NCBI RefSeq assembly: GCF_001417775.1
Contig: NZ_BBZJ01000017.1
Span: forward strand, 310,001-374,000
DNA: 64,000 bases
Direction of reading: 5' to 3'
Source: Streptomyces sp. TP-A0356
GTDB lineage: Bacteria; Actinomycetota; Actinomycetes; Streptomycetales; Streptomycetaceae
This document shows, piece after piece, positions 1 to 8,041 of the stretch. The number at the start of each line of letters is the position of its first letter. Positions within the stretch are counted from its first letter, which is position 1. A model generated the notes under the pieces. It saw only the letters and a list, made by a program, of their open reading frames with translations, searched no databases and had not been told where the DNA came from. Both the position numbers and the translations under genes were made by a program.

Positions 1-191
1 CGCAGAACCGTGAGCGCCTGCTCGACCAGCGCATGGCTCGCCTCGCCGGTGAGGGTGGCCACGAAGCCGACGCCGCAGGCGTCGTGCTCGTTGCGGGGGT
101 CGTACATACCCTGCGCAGCAGGGCGAGCATCCATGAATGACCAGTTCCGGCCATTCGTGGAGTGCTGGGACGGCTGGCGCGGCGTACGCAT
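1..191 (-). CDS. gltB: Glutamate synthase large subunit, N-terminal fragment
   Basis: The large subunit of NADPH glutamate synthase makes glutamate from glutamine and 2-oxoglutarate together with GltD. Only the first 63 codons are present; the gene continues past the left edge. The ATG at 191 has a GGGAG about 7 nt upstream. The peptide contains [15 protein letters not shown], the hallmark start of GltB. By family knowledge the Cys, residue 39 here, becomes the N-terminal nucleophile of the class II amidotransferase domain after a propeptide is removed, and a propeptide of 38 residues fits. It lies downstream of the VIT gene on the same strand, but a hairpin and about 400 bp separate them, so it probably has its own promoter. 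Confidence 0.93.
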   Translation of the reverse strand, partial: MRTPRQPSQHSTNGRNWSFMDARPAAQGMYDPRNEHDACGVGFVATLTGEASHALVEQALTVL

Positions 192-226
192 CGGCTCTCC
201 CGTCGTCGTCATCTGGCTGGGGGCAC

Positions 227-253
227 CTCCCAGGCCTTCGGGCTCTGGGGGAG
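227..253. repeat. Stem-loop with TTCG tetraloop, dispersed-repeat type
   Basis: The sequence CTCCCAG-GCC-TTCG-GGC-T-CTGGGGGAG folds into a hairpin with a TTCG tetraloop, 36 to 62 nt upstream of the gltB start. Palindromes of this form (cacctcccaggc paired with gctctgggggag) recur in intergenic regions of many Streptomyces genomes. That recurrence is from memory. It would lie in the gltB mRNA leader if transcription starts upstream of it. Confidence 0.55.
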
Positions 254-556
254 CAATACCGAGGGACGACGCTGGCCCTCTGCGGATCGCAAAATTTCGT
301 GCAGGTTACATGATGGGGTGGTTCTCGGGAACCGGATAGTCCGTTCCAACATGCGGACATCGCTGGGGCGTGGCGCGGGTTTCACGCCGGGCGATGGAAT
401 CAAGGGGGCGGGAAGCGGACAGATCGGTGCCCGTCGACCCGAATGGCGGAGAGCGTCGTCGCCCACCGTGGTGCGGTGCGGCGCAGGCGTCATTGCCCGC
501 GGTGCTTACGGCTCATGCCCGTCGGTCAAGCGGTCGAAACCGCCGAGTAACAACTA

Positions 557-578
557 CTTATGCGGTCCCTCGCATAAG
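557..578 (-). terminator. Hairpin after the VIT transporter gene
   Basis: A perfect 8-bp inverted repeat CTTATGCG - gtccct - CGCATAAG lies 11 nt beyond the VIT stop codon. It is unusually A/T-rich for this genome and is followed by no T-run, as is common for Streptomyces terminators. A protein-binding site is the alternative. Confidence 0.55.
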
Positions 579-589
579 GGGCTGGCGGG

Positions 590-1321
590 TCATCCTATGG
601 CCGTACCGAACAGGCTGCCCAGGACGTACGTCACACCCGCCGCGGCACCACCGAGGCCGAGCTGCCGCAGTCCGCTGAACCACCAGGTGCGGGCCGTCAC
701 CTTGGCCACGACCGCGCCGCACGCGAAGAGGCCGACGAGGGCGAGCAGCAGCGCGGGCCACAGGGCATGGGCGCCGAGCAGATACGGCAGGACGGGCAGG
801 AGGGCACCCAGCGCGAACGACCCGAAGCTGGAGACGGCGGCGACCGTCGGGGAGGGCAGATCGCCCGGGTCGATGCCGAGTTCCTCGCGCGCGTGTATCT
901 CCAGGGCCTGCTCCGGGTCGCGGGAGAGCTGCCTGGCGACCTCGCGGGCGAGCGCGGGCTCGACGCCACGCGCCTCGTAGAGCGCCGCGAGCTCCTTCTC
1001 CTCGTCCTCCGGGTGCTTCTTCAACTCGCGCCGCTCGACGTCGAGTTCGGCCTCCACCAGCTCGCGCTGGGAGGCCACGGAGGTGTACTCGCCCGCGGCC
1101 ATGGAGAAGGCGCCGGCGGCCAGGCCCGCGAGCCCGGTCAGAATGATGGCCTGCTGGCCGACGGCTCCGCCGGCGACACCCGTCATCAGGGCCAGGTTGG
1201 ACACCAGCCCGTCCATCGCGCCGAAGACGGCCGGGCGCAGCCAGCCACCGTTCACATCGCGGTGCGTGTGGTTGTCCCGGTGCGCCTCGTGCAGCGTCGC
1301 CTCGGTCTCGATGATGGCCAT
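590..1321 (-). CDS. VIT1/CCC1-family Fe2+/Mn2+ transporter
   Basis: A 243-residue membrane protein of the VIT1/CCC1 family, which moves ferrous iron or manganese out of the cytosol. It begins MAIIETEATLHEAHRDNHTH, a His/Glu-rich N-terminus. The first helix (PAVFGAMDGLVSNLALMTGV) is followed by a second containing AAGAFSMAAGEY, both family hallmarks. A charged middle segment rich in Glu/Arg (about 95-155) matches the cytoplasmic metal-binding part of VIT proteins, and three hydrophobic segments follow. The ATG at 1321 was chosen because GGGGGA precedes it and the VIT similarity starts there; upstream in-frame codons lack similarity. An iron-box-like sequence lies upstream. Export versus storage cannot be told from sequence. 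Confidence 0.9.
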   Translation of the reverse strand: MAIIETEATLHEAHRDNHTHRDVNGGWLRPAVFGAMDGLVSNLALMTGVAGGAVGQQAIILTGLAGLAAGAFSMAAGEYTSVASQRELVEAELDVERRELKKHPEDEEKELAALYEARGVEPALAREVARQLSRDPEQALEIHAREELGIDPGDLPSPTVAAVSSFGSFALGALLPVLPYLLGAHALWPALLLALVGLFACGAVVAKVTARTWWFSGLRQLGLGGAAAGVTYVLGSLFGTAIG

Positions 1322-1375
1322 GCCCGGTCCCCCAGGGGTGCGTGATTGGACTCTTTCCAGCTTTCGACAACACCG

Positions 1376-1429
1376 AAAGTACGCCGGTAACGGCCCGTCC
1401 GCCAGCAAGGAAAGGCTGGGCTAACCTGC
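1376..1429 (-). promoter_or_regulatory. Candidate iron box and -10 for the VIT gene
   Basis: Positions 1411-1429 read AAAGGCTGGGCTAACCTGC on the plus strand. This matches the DtxR/IdeR/DmdR consensus (TTAGGTTAGGCTAACCTAA) at 13 of 19 positions with the GCTAACCT half perfect. On the minus strand a -10-like TACTTT lies at 1376-1381. A start near 1369 would put the box centre near -51, a position more typical of activation than repression. The box also lies upstream of the divergent ARH operon. Confidence 0.5.
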
Positions 1430-1591
1430 ACTTTTGCCTTCCAGCGCTCATCCGTGAGTGCTTCTGCACAGATGTCGGACGGGTGATGCTGAGCCGGGTC
1501 AGGCTCCGGGAAGCGCATCGGGTGGGACAGATCCGCAGAGGGGCCGTGCGCCCCGAGATCAGGGGGGTGCCCCGAGAGGAAGAGGCACCTT

Positions 1592-3196
1592 ATGGCCATC
1601 GCCTGCATTCCCCCGGCCCCGGTACCCGGGGACGCCACCGCTCTTCGGGCGCGGGCGCGCGGCGCGCTGCTCGGCCTCGCCGTCGGCGACGCGCTGGGCG
1701 CGCCCGCCGAGAACATGCGACCGACCGAGATCCGCGCCCGCTGGGGCCGGATCACCGGGTACGTCGCCGAGCGGCCGCTGGGCACGGACGACACCGAGTA
1801 TGCGATCTTCTCCGGGCTGTTGCTGGCCCGGCACGGCTCGGCGCTCACCGTGGCACACGCGGAGTCGGCCTGGCGCCAGTGGATCGCGGACCGGAACGAG
1901 GGGCCGCTGCGCGGTGCGGGGTTCAGCGAGCGGGGCACGCTGGAGAACCTGCGCCGGGGCCTTGCGGCACCCGTTTCGGCGCAGCACCGGCACGCCTGGA
2001 GCGACGGTCTCGCCATGCGCGCTGCGCCCTTCGGCGTCTTCGCGGCGGGCCACCCCGCGGAGGCGGCCCGGCTGGTGGCGATCGACGGCTCGGTGAGCCA
2101 CGAAGGGGAGGGCATCTACGGTGGCCGGGCGGTCGCGGCCGGGGTCGCGACCGCCATGACGGGCGCCCCGGCGACCGTCGTCGCGGCCTCGGCCCTCGCT
2201 GTCGTCCCCGGCGACTCGTGGACGGCCCGCTCCCTGCGCCGCGCGCTCGCCGCGGCGCACCGGGGCCCCCGCGCGGTGCGTTCGGCGGTGGTGATCGAGG
2301 ACTACCCCTGGACCGACCTCGCCCCCGAGGCCGTGGCCCTGGCGTTCGGCGCGTACGCGGCGGCGGACGGCGACTTCAGGCGGTCGGTGCTCACCGCGGT
2401 CAACATGGGCCGTGACGCGGACACCACGGCGGCGGTCGCGGGCGCCCTGGCGGGCGCGACATGCGGCGTCTCGTCGATCCCGGCCGAATGGGCGGCGGCG
2501 ATCGGCCCGGCGCGGGGCCGTTGCCTGCCGTCCATGGAGGGACACCATGTGCTGGACGTGGCGGAACTGCTGACGCCGGGCGACGGCGGGAAGTGGGGAG
2601 CGGCGGTCGCACGGCTGTGGGGCGCGGGGAAGGGCGTACGACGAGGCGGTCCAGCACGGCACGGCGGCCCGGCACGGCACGAGGATCCGGGGCGGCGTGG
2701 CGATCAGGTGTGCCGCGCGGATCGGGAACGGCACGACCGTCCCGTACGGCACCACGATCCGGAGCACCAGGACCATCCCGCACGGCACGAAGACCCAGAA
2801 CAGCACAGCGATCCGGCACGGCTCCACGACCGGGAACGGCACAGCAATCCCACACGGCACGAAGACCCAGAACAGCACAGCGATCCGGCACGGGAGCACG
2901 ACCGGAAAGGGCACAGCAATCCCACACGGCACGAAGACCCAGAACAGCACAGCGATCCGGCACGGCTCCACGACCGGAAAGGGCACGGCAATCCCGTACG
3001 GCATGGCGACCCCGCACGGCATAGCGACCCCGTGCGGCCTGACGACCCCGCACGGCATGGCGACCCCGTGCGGCGTGGCGGTCCCGGTGGGCCCCTCGGA
3101 GCCGCATGCGGTGACGTGTGGGCGCGGCGCGATCCGGCGGCGTACGCGGAAGCGGCCCACGCGGAGGCGGCGGACGAGGACGTGGTGGAGCCGTGA
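1592..3196 (+). CDS. ADP-ribosylglycohydrolase-fold protein 1 with His-rich repeat tail
   Basis: First gene of a six-gene operon. Residues 20-345 form an ARH/DraG-type domain, a binuclear Mg/Mn fold that cleaves N- or O-glycosidic bonds of ADP-ribose or related compounds. The signatures are intact: GALLGLAVGDALG (24-36), metal-binding TDDT (65-68) and GRDADT (273-278). From about residue 350 to the end (534) a low-complexity tail consists of His/Asp/Pro/Arg-rich units such as RHEDPEQHSDPAR, repeating every 24 residues; homologues normally end soon after the domain. ATG at 1592 follows GAGGAAGAGG. The stop overlaps the next start (GTGA). The substrate is unknown, and the tail may be disordered or bind metal. 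Confidence 0.85.
   Translation: MAIACIPPAPVPGDATALRARARGALLGLAVGDALGAPAENMRPTEIRARWGRITGYVAERPLGTDDTEYAIFSGLLLARHGSALTVAHAESAWRQWIADRNEGPLRGAGFSERGTLENLRRGLAAPVSAQHRHAWSDGLAMRAAPFGVFAAGHPAEAARLVAIDGSVSHEGEGIYGGRAVAAGVATAMTGAPATVVAASALAVVPGDSWTARSLRRALAAAHRGPRAVRSAVVIEDYPWTDLAPEAVALAFGAYAAADGDFRRSVLTAVNMGRDADTTAAVAGALAGATCGVSSIPAEWAAAIGPARGRCLPSMEGHHVLDVAELLTPGDGGKWGAAVARLWGAGKGVRRGGPARHGGPARHEDPGRRGDQVCRADRERHDRPVRHHDPEHQDHPARHEDPEQHSDPARLHDRERHSNPTRHEDPEQHSDPAREHDRKGHSNPTRHEDPEQHSDPARLHDRKGHGNPVRHGDPARHSDPVRPDDPARHGDPVRRGGPGGPLGAACGDVWARRDPAAYAEAAHAEAADEDVVEP
2783..3070 (+). repeat. 72-bp tandem repeats inside the first ARH gene
   Basis: Three near-identical 72-bp units start at 2783, 2855 and 2927, each opening cggcacgaagacccag. 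A diverged fourth begins near 2999 and degrades into short cggcatggcgaccccg units. The period is a multiple of three, so the frame is kept and 24-residue His-rich peptide repeats result. An 18-bp subrepeat (cggcacg/cagcacag plus gatccg) is visible inside the unit. The pattern suggests recent growth by slippage or unequal crossing-over. Confidence 0.9.
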
Positions 3197-4332
3197 GGGC
3201 GCCCGCAGGCTCCCGTCCCGCCGTTCCGCGTCGGGTCGAGGGCCTCCTGCTCGGGCTGGCCGCGGGCGACGCGGCCGGGTGGCCCGCCGCCCGGCACCGG
3301 GCCGCCCGTATGCCCGGGTGGACCCGGCGGCTGACCCGGGAACTCGACACCTTCGCCGAGCAGAACGCGACGACCACCCTGCCCGTGCCGCTCGCGCTGA
3401 ACCAGCCGCCGGACCCGCTCAGGCTCGGGCCGTCGGACGACGCCGAGTGGGCCGCGTTCGCCGCCGAGGCCGTGCTGCACGCCGGGGACGGCGGCGCGCC
3501 CACCGGCCTCGACCGGCAGCGCAGGATGCGCGCGGCCATCGACCTCTCCTGGACCGCCGCCGCCGACGAGGCCGCCGCCGGGCGCGCCCCCGAGGCCGAG
3601 GCGGCGCTCCCGCCCCTGCGCGCCCGTATCTCCGTACGCGCGGGGCTCGGCAACCTCGCCAACGGTCTGCGCCCGCCCGCCACCGGGCACGACAACCCGC
3701 ACTACTTCGACGACGCGGCGTGCGTACGGGCCTGTGTGCTGGCAATCGCTCATTCGGGGGATCCCCGGCTCGCCGCCGAACTGGCCGAGTTCGACGCCCG
3801 CTACACCCAGGACGGCGACGGGGTGCACGGCGCCCGCGCCATGGCCGCGGCTCTCTCGCTCGCCCTGTCCGGCGAGGCCGTCGACACCTGTGTGGCGGCC
3901 GCGCTCGCCGAACTTCCCGAGTCCACCGAGATCGGCCGCAACGCCCGGCACGCGCTGAGGCTCGCCCTGGACGGTGACGGGGCCTTCCCGGTCGTCCCCC
4001 TGCTGGAGCACCAGATCGTCGACCACGTCTACAGCTACGGAGTCGCGGCCGCGGAGACCGTACCGGTCGCGCTCGCGCTGGCGACGGCGGCTCGCGGCCG
4101 GATCGCGGAGGCCCTGCCCGCCGCCGCCTGTCTGTCGCGGGTCGCCGACTCCGCCCCGGCGCTGACGGGCGCGCTGACCGGGGCGCTCGGCGGCGGCGAG
4201 GCGATCCCACCCGCCTGGCGCGACGCCTGCCGCACCCTGGCCGGCTGTGCGCTGCCCCGCCTGACCGGCACGGACCTCGTACACCTCGCCGAACTCCTGG
4301 AGGCGACGGAACTGGCCGCCACCGGTGGATGA
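3193..4332 (+). CDS. ADP-ribosylglycohydrolase-fold protein 2, degenerate metal site
   Basis: A 379-residue ARH-fold protein, the second in the operon. It starts with GTG at 3193 in a GTGA overlap with the upstream stop, with GGTGGAG just before. The N-terminal motif is GLLLGLAAGDAAG (17-29). The TDDT metal motif is altered to SDDA (81-84). The C-terminal GRDxDT motif of active family members is replaced by RVADS (316-320), so the first aspartate of the pair is missing. The overall length and helical pattern are kept. I infer it is either catalytically weak or a structural or regulatory partner of its neighbours; the fold assignment is firm, the activity is not. Confidence 0.78.
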   Translation: MRAPAGSRPAVPRRVEGLLLGLAAGDAAGWPAARHRAARMPGWTRRLTRELDTFAEQNATTTLPVPLALNQPPDPLRLGPSDDAEWAAFAAEAVLHAGDGGAPTGLDRQRRMRAAIDLSWTAAADEAAAGRAPEAEAALPPLRARISVRAGLGNLANGLRPPATGHDNPHYFDDAACVRACVLAIAHSGDPRLAAELAEFDARYTQDGDGVHGARAMAAALSLALSGEAVDTCVAAALAELPESTEIGRNARHALRLALDGDGAFPVVPLLEHQIVDHVYSYGVAAAETVPVALALATAARGRIAEALPAAACLSRVADSAPALTGALTGALGGGEAIPPAWRDACRTLAGCALPRLTGTDLVHLAELLEATELAATGG

Positions 4333-4339
4333 TTCGGAC

Positions 4340-5494
4340 ATGACGCTCACTTGTGACGAGACGGTCCCTCTCGACGAACGCATCACCGGTGCCCTGGTGG
4401 GCGCCGCCGTCGGCGACGCCCTCGGCGGGCCCGTCGAGGGCCACTCCCCCGAGCAGATCGTCGAACGGCACGGCGGACGCGTGCACGGAATCGTCGGCCC
4501 CTGGCACGGCGACGCCTGGCGCACGGCCCGACCCGCCGCCCCGTACCACAAGGGCGACGGCCACGTCACCGACGACACGTTGATGACCCATGCCCTGGTA
4601 CGGGTGTACGCGGCCGTCCGCGACCACCTCGACGCCTACGCGGTCGCCGAGCACCTGGTCCCCGACCTGATGACCACGCCCCGCTGGATCCCGGAGCTGG
4701 AGGCGGAGGCGATTCCCCTCCAGCGGATCTTCCTGGCGGAGAAGTGGCTCGTGGCCCGGCTGCACCACGGCCATGTCGATCCGCGTGAGGCGGGCGTCGG
4801 CAACATCGTCAACTGCGGTGCCGCGATGTACATGGCGCCGGTCGGCCTGGTCAACGCGGCCAACCCGGCGGGCGCGTACGCCGAGGCGCTGGACGTGGCG
4901 GGGGCGCACCAGTCGTCGTACGGCAGGGAGGCGGCCGCAGTGTTCGCGGCGGCGGTGGCGGCGGCGTGCGCGCCGGACGCGACCCCCGACTCGGTCGTGG
5001 CCGCGTGCCTGTCCCTGGCGAAGGACGGGACGCGCGCCGCCATCGAGTCGGTCTGCGAAGCGGCCTCCCGCTGCACGGACTTCGAGTCGGCGCTCCGGCC
5101 GCTGCGGGCGGCGGTTGCGCCCTACGACACGGTCGGCCCCGACTACCGTGCGCCGTCCCTGGGCGCCCGCCGCCCCTCCCGGCTGCACGCGATCGAGGAA
5201 CTACCGGTGGCACTCGGCATGATGGTCGTGGCACATGGCGACTACCGCCACGCGGTGCTCGGCTCGGTGAACTACGGGCGGGACTGCGACTCGATCGCGA
5301 CGATGGCGGGTGCGATCACGGGGGCACTGGGTTCGGAGATCCCGCCGTACTGGGCGAAGGCGGTCGCGGAGGCCAGCCGACTGGACCTGGACGCACCGGC
5401 ACGAACGCTCACGAAGGTCACACGGGAGATCTTCGCCCGGGACGTGAGCCGCCGCCGGGCCCATGAGGCGGCGTTCAGCCGGATCGGAGGCTGA
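4340..5494 (+). CDS. ADP-ribosylglycohydrolase-fold protein 3
   Basis: A 384-residue ARH-fold protein with all metal motifs intact: GALVGAAVGDALGG (17-30), TDDT (77-80) and GRDCDS (313-318). A His-rich stretch around ARLHHGHVDPREAG sits mid-protein. ATG at 4340 was preferred to the in-frame GTG at 4325 because GGTGGA precedes it at a good distance, while the GTG has no ribosome site. The alternative adds five residues and a small overlap with the previous gene. The stop is directly followed by the next start, so the operon is tightly coupled. It is the best candidate for an active hydrolase of the set along with protein 1. Substrate unknown. Confidence 0.83.
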   Translation: MTLTCDETVPLDERITGALVGAAVGDALGGPVEGHSPEQIVERHGGRVHGIVGPWHGDAWRTARPAAPYHKGDGHVTDDTLMTHALVRVYAAVRDHLDAYAVAEHLVPDLMTTPRWIPELEAEAIPLQRIFLAEKWLVARLHHGHVDPREAGVGNIVNCGAAMYMAPVGLVNAANPAGAYAEALDVAGAHQSSYGREAAAVFAAAVAAACAPDATPDSVVAACLSLAKDGTRAAIESVCEAASRCTDFESALRPLRAAVAPYDTVGPDYRAPSLGARRPSRLHAIEELPVALGMMVVAHGDYRHAVLGSVNYGRDCDSIATMAGAITGALGSEIPPYWAKAVAEASRLDLDAPARTLTKVTREIFARDVSRRRAHEAAFSRIGG

Positions 5495-5495
5495 G

Positions 5496-6854
5496 GTGCT
5501 CCGACTGACCTGGGTCCAGCCGGAGGACCTGCTCGGCCACGAACTCCACCAGGCGGAACAGGACGGCCGTGAGCCGTCCGCGATCGCGGCGAGATGGAGA
5601 GCGGCGGGCGGCCCGGGAGCCCCGCTGCGCGCGGGCGCGTCAGCGGTGCCCGCGTCTCCTTACCTGCGGCTGCTGGCGAAGGACTTGCTGGACGAACTGG
5701 CGGACCTGCCCAGCAGGTTGGCGGAGACGGAGCCGACGGAGCTGGGGAGGATCAGGGCACTGTGCCCGGCGTGGCCCTCCGTTCCGGCCGCCGCGAGCCC
5801 ACCCGAGTCCCGCCTGGAAGCCGCCTGGCTCGGCCGAGCCGCCGGCTGCCTCCTCGGCAAACCCGTGGAGAAGCTCCCCCTGGAGGGCATCCGCCGACTC
5901 GCCCGCGCGACCGGCAACTGGCCGCTGCGCACCTGGTTCACAGCCCGGGGAGTTCCCCCGGAGCTGACGGCGACGTACCCCTGGAACCGCCGCTCGGCCA
6001 CCACCTCCCTCGCCGAGAACATCGACGGCATGCCCGAGGACGACGACCTCGACCACCCGCTGCTGAGCCTGCTGTTGCTCACGCGCCACGGCAAGGCCTT
6101 CACCACCACCGACGTGGCCCGGCTCTGGCTCGACGAACTCCCCGCCGGCCGTACCTTCACCGCCGAACGCGTCGCCTACCGCAACCTTCTCTCCGGCGTC
6201 GAACCCCCGCGCACGGCCCGCCACCGCAACCCGTTCCGCGAGTGGATCGGCGCCCTCATCCGCGCCGACGTCCATGGCTGGACGAACCCCGGCGATCCCG
6301 GGGCCGCAGCCGAGCAGGCCCACCGCGACGCCACCCTCACCCACACCGCGAACGGCGTCTACGCGGCGATGTTCACGGCGGCCACCATCGCCGAGGCGGC
6401 CACCGGCGCGCACGACGTCCACCACTGCCTGCGCACCGGCCTCACCGTCGTCCCGCCCGCCTCCCGCCTCGCACACGCCGTCCGTCATGCGATCCGGCTC
6501 GCCCGGAACACCGCGGACTTCGACACGGTCGTCGACGAACTCCACACCGTCCACCGCACCTACCACTGGGTCCACGCCATCCCCAACACAGCGCTGATCG
6601 CCGCCGCCCTCACCCACGCCGACGGCGACTTCACCGGCTCCATCTGCCGCGCGGTGGCCGGGGGCCTGGACACCGACTCCGCCGGGGCCACGGCAGGCAG
6701 CATCGCGGGCGTGCTGGCCGGGCACCCCACCGCGCTCCCCGAGCGCTGGACGACGCCCCTCAAGAACCGGCTGGCCACCTCCGTCGGCGACTTCAACGGC
6801 ATCGGTTTCGACACCTTGGCCCACCTCACGCACCGGGAAGCCCACCGCTCATGA
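5496..6854 (+). CDS. ADP-ribosylglycohydrolase-fold protein 4 (GCLLGKP type)
   Basis: A 452-residue protein whose first 100 residues are an extra N-terminal segment, followed by an ARH fold of a distinct subtype. The entry motif reads LGRAAGCLLGKPVEK (112-126), with Cys where other members have Asp. The central acidic motif is PEDDDLDH (180-187) and the C-terminal one is GLDTDS (390-395), so two of the three metal clusters look usable. GTG at 5496 follows GGAGG five nt upstream and lies one nt after the previous stop. The GCxxGKPxE form is common in large carbohydrate or nucleoside-related members of the family, so its substrate may differ from proteins 1 and 3. Confidence 0.8.
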   Translation: MLRLTWVQPEDLLGHELHQAEQDGREPSAIAARWRAAGGPGAPLRAGASAVPASPYLRLLAKDLLDELADLPSRLAETEPTELGRIRALCPAWPSVPAAASPPESRLEAAWLGRAAGCLLGKPVEKLPLEGIRRLARATGNWPLRTWFTARGVPPELTATYPWNRRSATTSLAENIDGMPEDDDLDHPLLSLLLLTRHGKAFTTTDVARLWLDELPAGRTFTAERVAYRNLLSGVEPPRTARHRNPFREWIGALIRADVHGWTNPGDPGAAAEQAHRDATLTHTANGVYAAMFTAATIAEAATGAHDVHHCLRTGLTVVPPASRLAHAVRHAIRLARNTADFDTVVDELHTVHRTYHWVHAIPNTALIAAALTHADGDFTGSICRAVAGGLDTDSAGATAGSIAGVLAGHPTALPERWTTPLKNRLATSVGDFNGIGFDTLAHLTHREAHRS

Positions 6855-8041
6855 CCGCGCCCCTCACCGGCCTCCGCGTCCTCGACATCGCGACCCTCTT
6901 CGCCGGTCCGCTCGCCGCCACCCTGCTCGGTGACTTCGGTGCCGAGGTGATCAAGGTCGAGCATCCGGCCAGACCGGACCCGTCCCGGGGGCACGGACCG
7001 GCGAGGAACGGGGTCGGTCTGTGGTGGAAGCTGCTGGGCCGCAACAAGCGCACGATGACGCTGGACCTGTCGAAGCCCGGCGGCCGTACGACGCTGCTGC
7101 GTCTCGCCGCGAGCGCCGACGTGGTCATCGAGAACTTCCGTCCGGGCACCCTGGAGAAGTGGGCCCTGGGCTGGGACGAGCTGTCGGCCGCGAATCCCCG
7201 TCTGGTCCTCGCCCGGGTGACCGCCTTCGGCCAGTTCGGCCCCTACGCGAACCGTCCCGGCTTCGGCACGCTCGCGGAGGCGATGAGCGGGTTCGCGGCC
7301 ATCACCGGCGAGCCCGACGCGCCCCCGACGCTCCCGCCGTTCGGGCTGGCCGACTCGATCGCGGGCCTGGCGACGGCGTACGCGGTGATGACGGCCCTCG
7401 CGGCCCGGGACCGCACCGGCACGGGCCAGGTGGTGGACATGGCGATCATCGAACCGATCCTCACGGTCCTGGGACCGCAGCCGATCTGGTACGACCAGTT
7501 GGGCCACCTCCAGCGCCGCACCGGCAACCGCTCCCAGAACAACGCCCCGCGCAACACCTACCGCACCGCCGACGGCAGCTGGGTCGCCGTCTCCACCTCC
7601 GCCCGGTCCGTCGCCGAGCGGGTGATGCGCCTGGTCGGCCGTCCGGAAGTGGTCGACGAGCCGTGGTTCGCGACCGGCGCGGGCCGGGCCGGGCACGCGG
7701 ACGTGCTCGACGATGCGGTCGGCGGGTGGATCGCCCGGCGCACACGCGCGGAGGTCCTGAAGGCGTTCGAGCAGGCGGAGGCGGCGGTGGCGCCGATCCA
7801 GGACGTGCGGGATGTCATGACCGACCCCCAGTACACGGCGCTGAACACCATCACCACGATCCCCGACGACCCCGAGCTGGGCCGGCTGCGGATGCAGAAC
7901 GTCCTGTTCCGGCTGTCCGCCACGCCCGGCGTGATCCGCTGGGCGGGCCGTCCGCACGGCGCGGACACGGTGGCGATCCTGACCGAGCTCGGCCTCACGC
8001 GCCCGGAGATCGCCGCGCTCGAAGCGGAGGGCGTCCTGTGA
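6851..8041 (+). CDS. Class III CoA-transferase (CaiB/BaiF family)
   Basis: A 396-residue class III CoA-transferase, which moves CoA between carboxylic acids through an aspartyl-CoA thioester. It shows LTGLRVLDIATLFAGPLAAT (5-24), DFGAEVIKVEHP (28-39), RNKRTMTLDLSKPGG (64-78) and ENFRPGTLEKWALG (94-107), all typical. The likely nucleophile is the Asp of GTGQVVDMA, about residue 196. Its ATG overlaps the preceding ARH stop as ATGA, and its own stop overlaps the lyase start as GTGA. Next to a CitE-like lyase the natural reading is activation of a dicarboxylic or hydroxy acid to its CoA ester followed by cleavage. Confidence 0.92.
   Translation: MTAPLTGLRVLDIATLFAGPLAATLLGDFGAEVIKVEHPARPDPSRGHGPARNGVGLWWKLLGRNKRTMTLDLSKPGGRTTLLRLAASADVVIENFRPGTLEKWALGWDELSAANPRLVLARVTAFGQFGPYANRPGFGTLAEAMSGFAAITGEPDAPPTLPPFGLADSIAGLATAYAVMTALAARDRTGTGQVVDMAIIEPILTVLGPQPIWYDQLGHLQRRTGNRSQNNAPRNTYRTADGSWVAVSTSARSVAERVMRLVGRPEVVDEPWFATGAGRAGHADVLDDAVGGWIARRTRAEVLKAFEQAEAAVAPIQDVRDVMTDPQYTALNTITTIPDDPELGRLRMQNVLFRLSATPGVIRWAGRPHGADTVAILTELGLTRPEIAALEAEGVL

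Larger units (their letters stand above)
192..589. other. gltB upstream intergenic region
   Basis: About 400 bp without a convincing gene. It holds the terminator-like hairpin of the VIT gene at 557-578, a dispersed-type stem-loop at 227-253 close to the gltB start, and an unusually A/T-rich stretch at 289-302 (GCAAAATTTCGTGC), a near-palindrome that could be part of the gltB promoter or an operator. No clear -10/-35 pair could be assigned, and the nitrogen control of this gene cannot be read from the sequence. Confidence 0.5.

Noticed and set aside
2783..3070. CRISPR-like periodic array
   Set aside because: Units are direct tandem repeats without unique spacers, and they keep the reading frame. 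No cas gene is nearby.
2704..4578. Hydrophobic repeats (such as CRIAVLFWVFVPC) in the minus frames opposite the first ARH tail
   Set aside because: All frames remain open in an 18/72-bp repeat without stops. The plus-strand frame is fixed by the upstream ARH domain and the coupled downstream gene.
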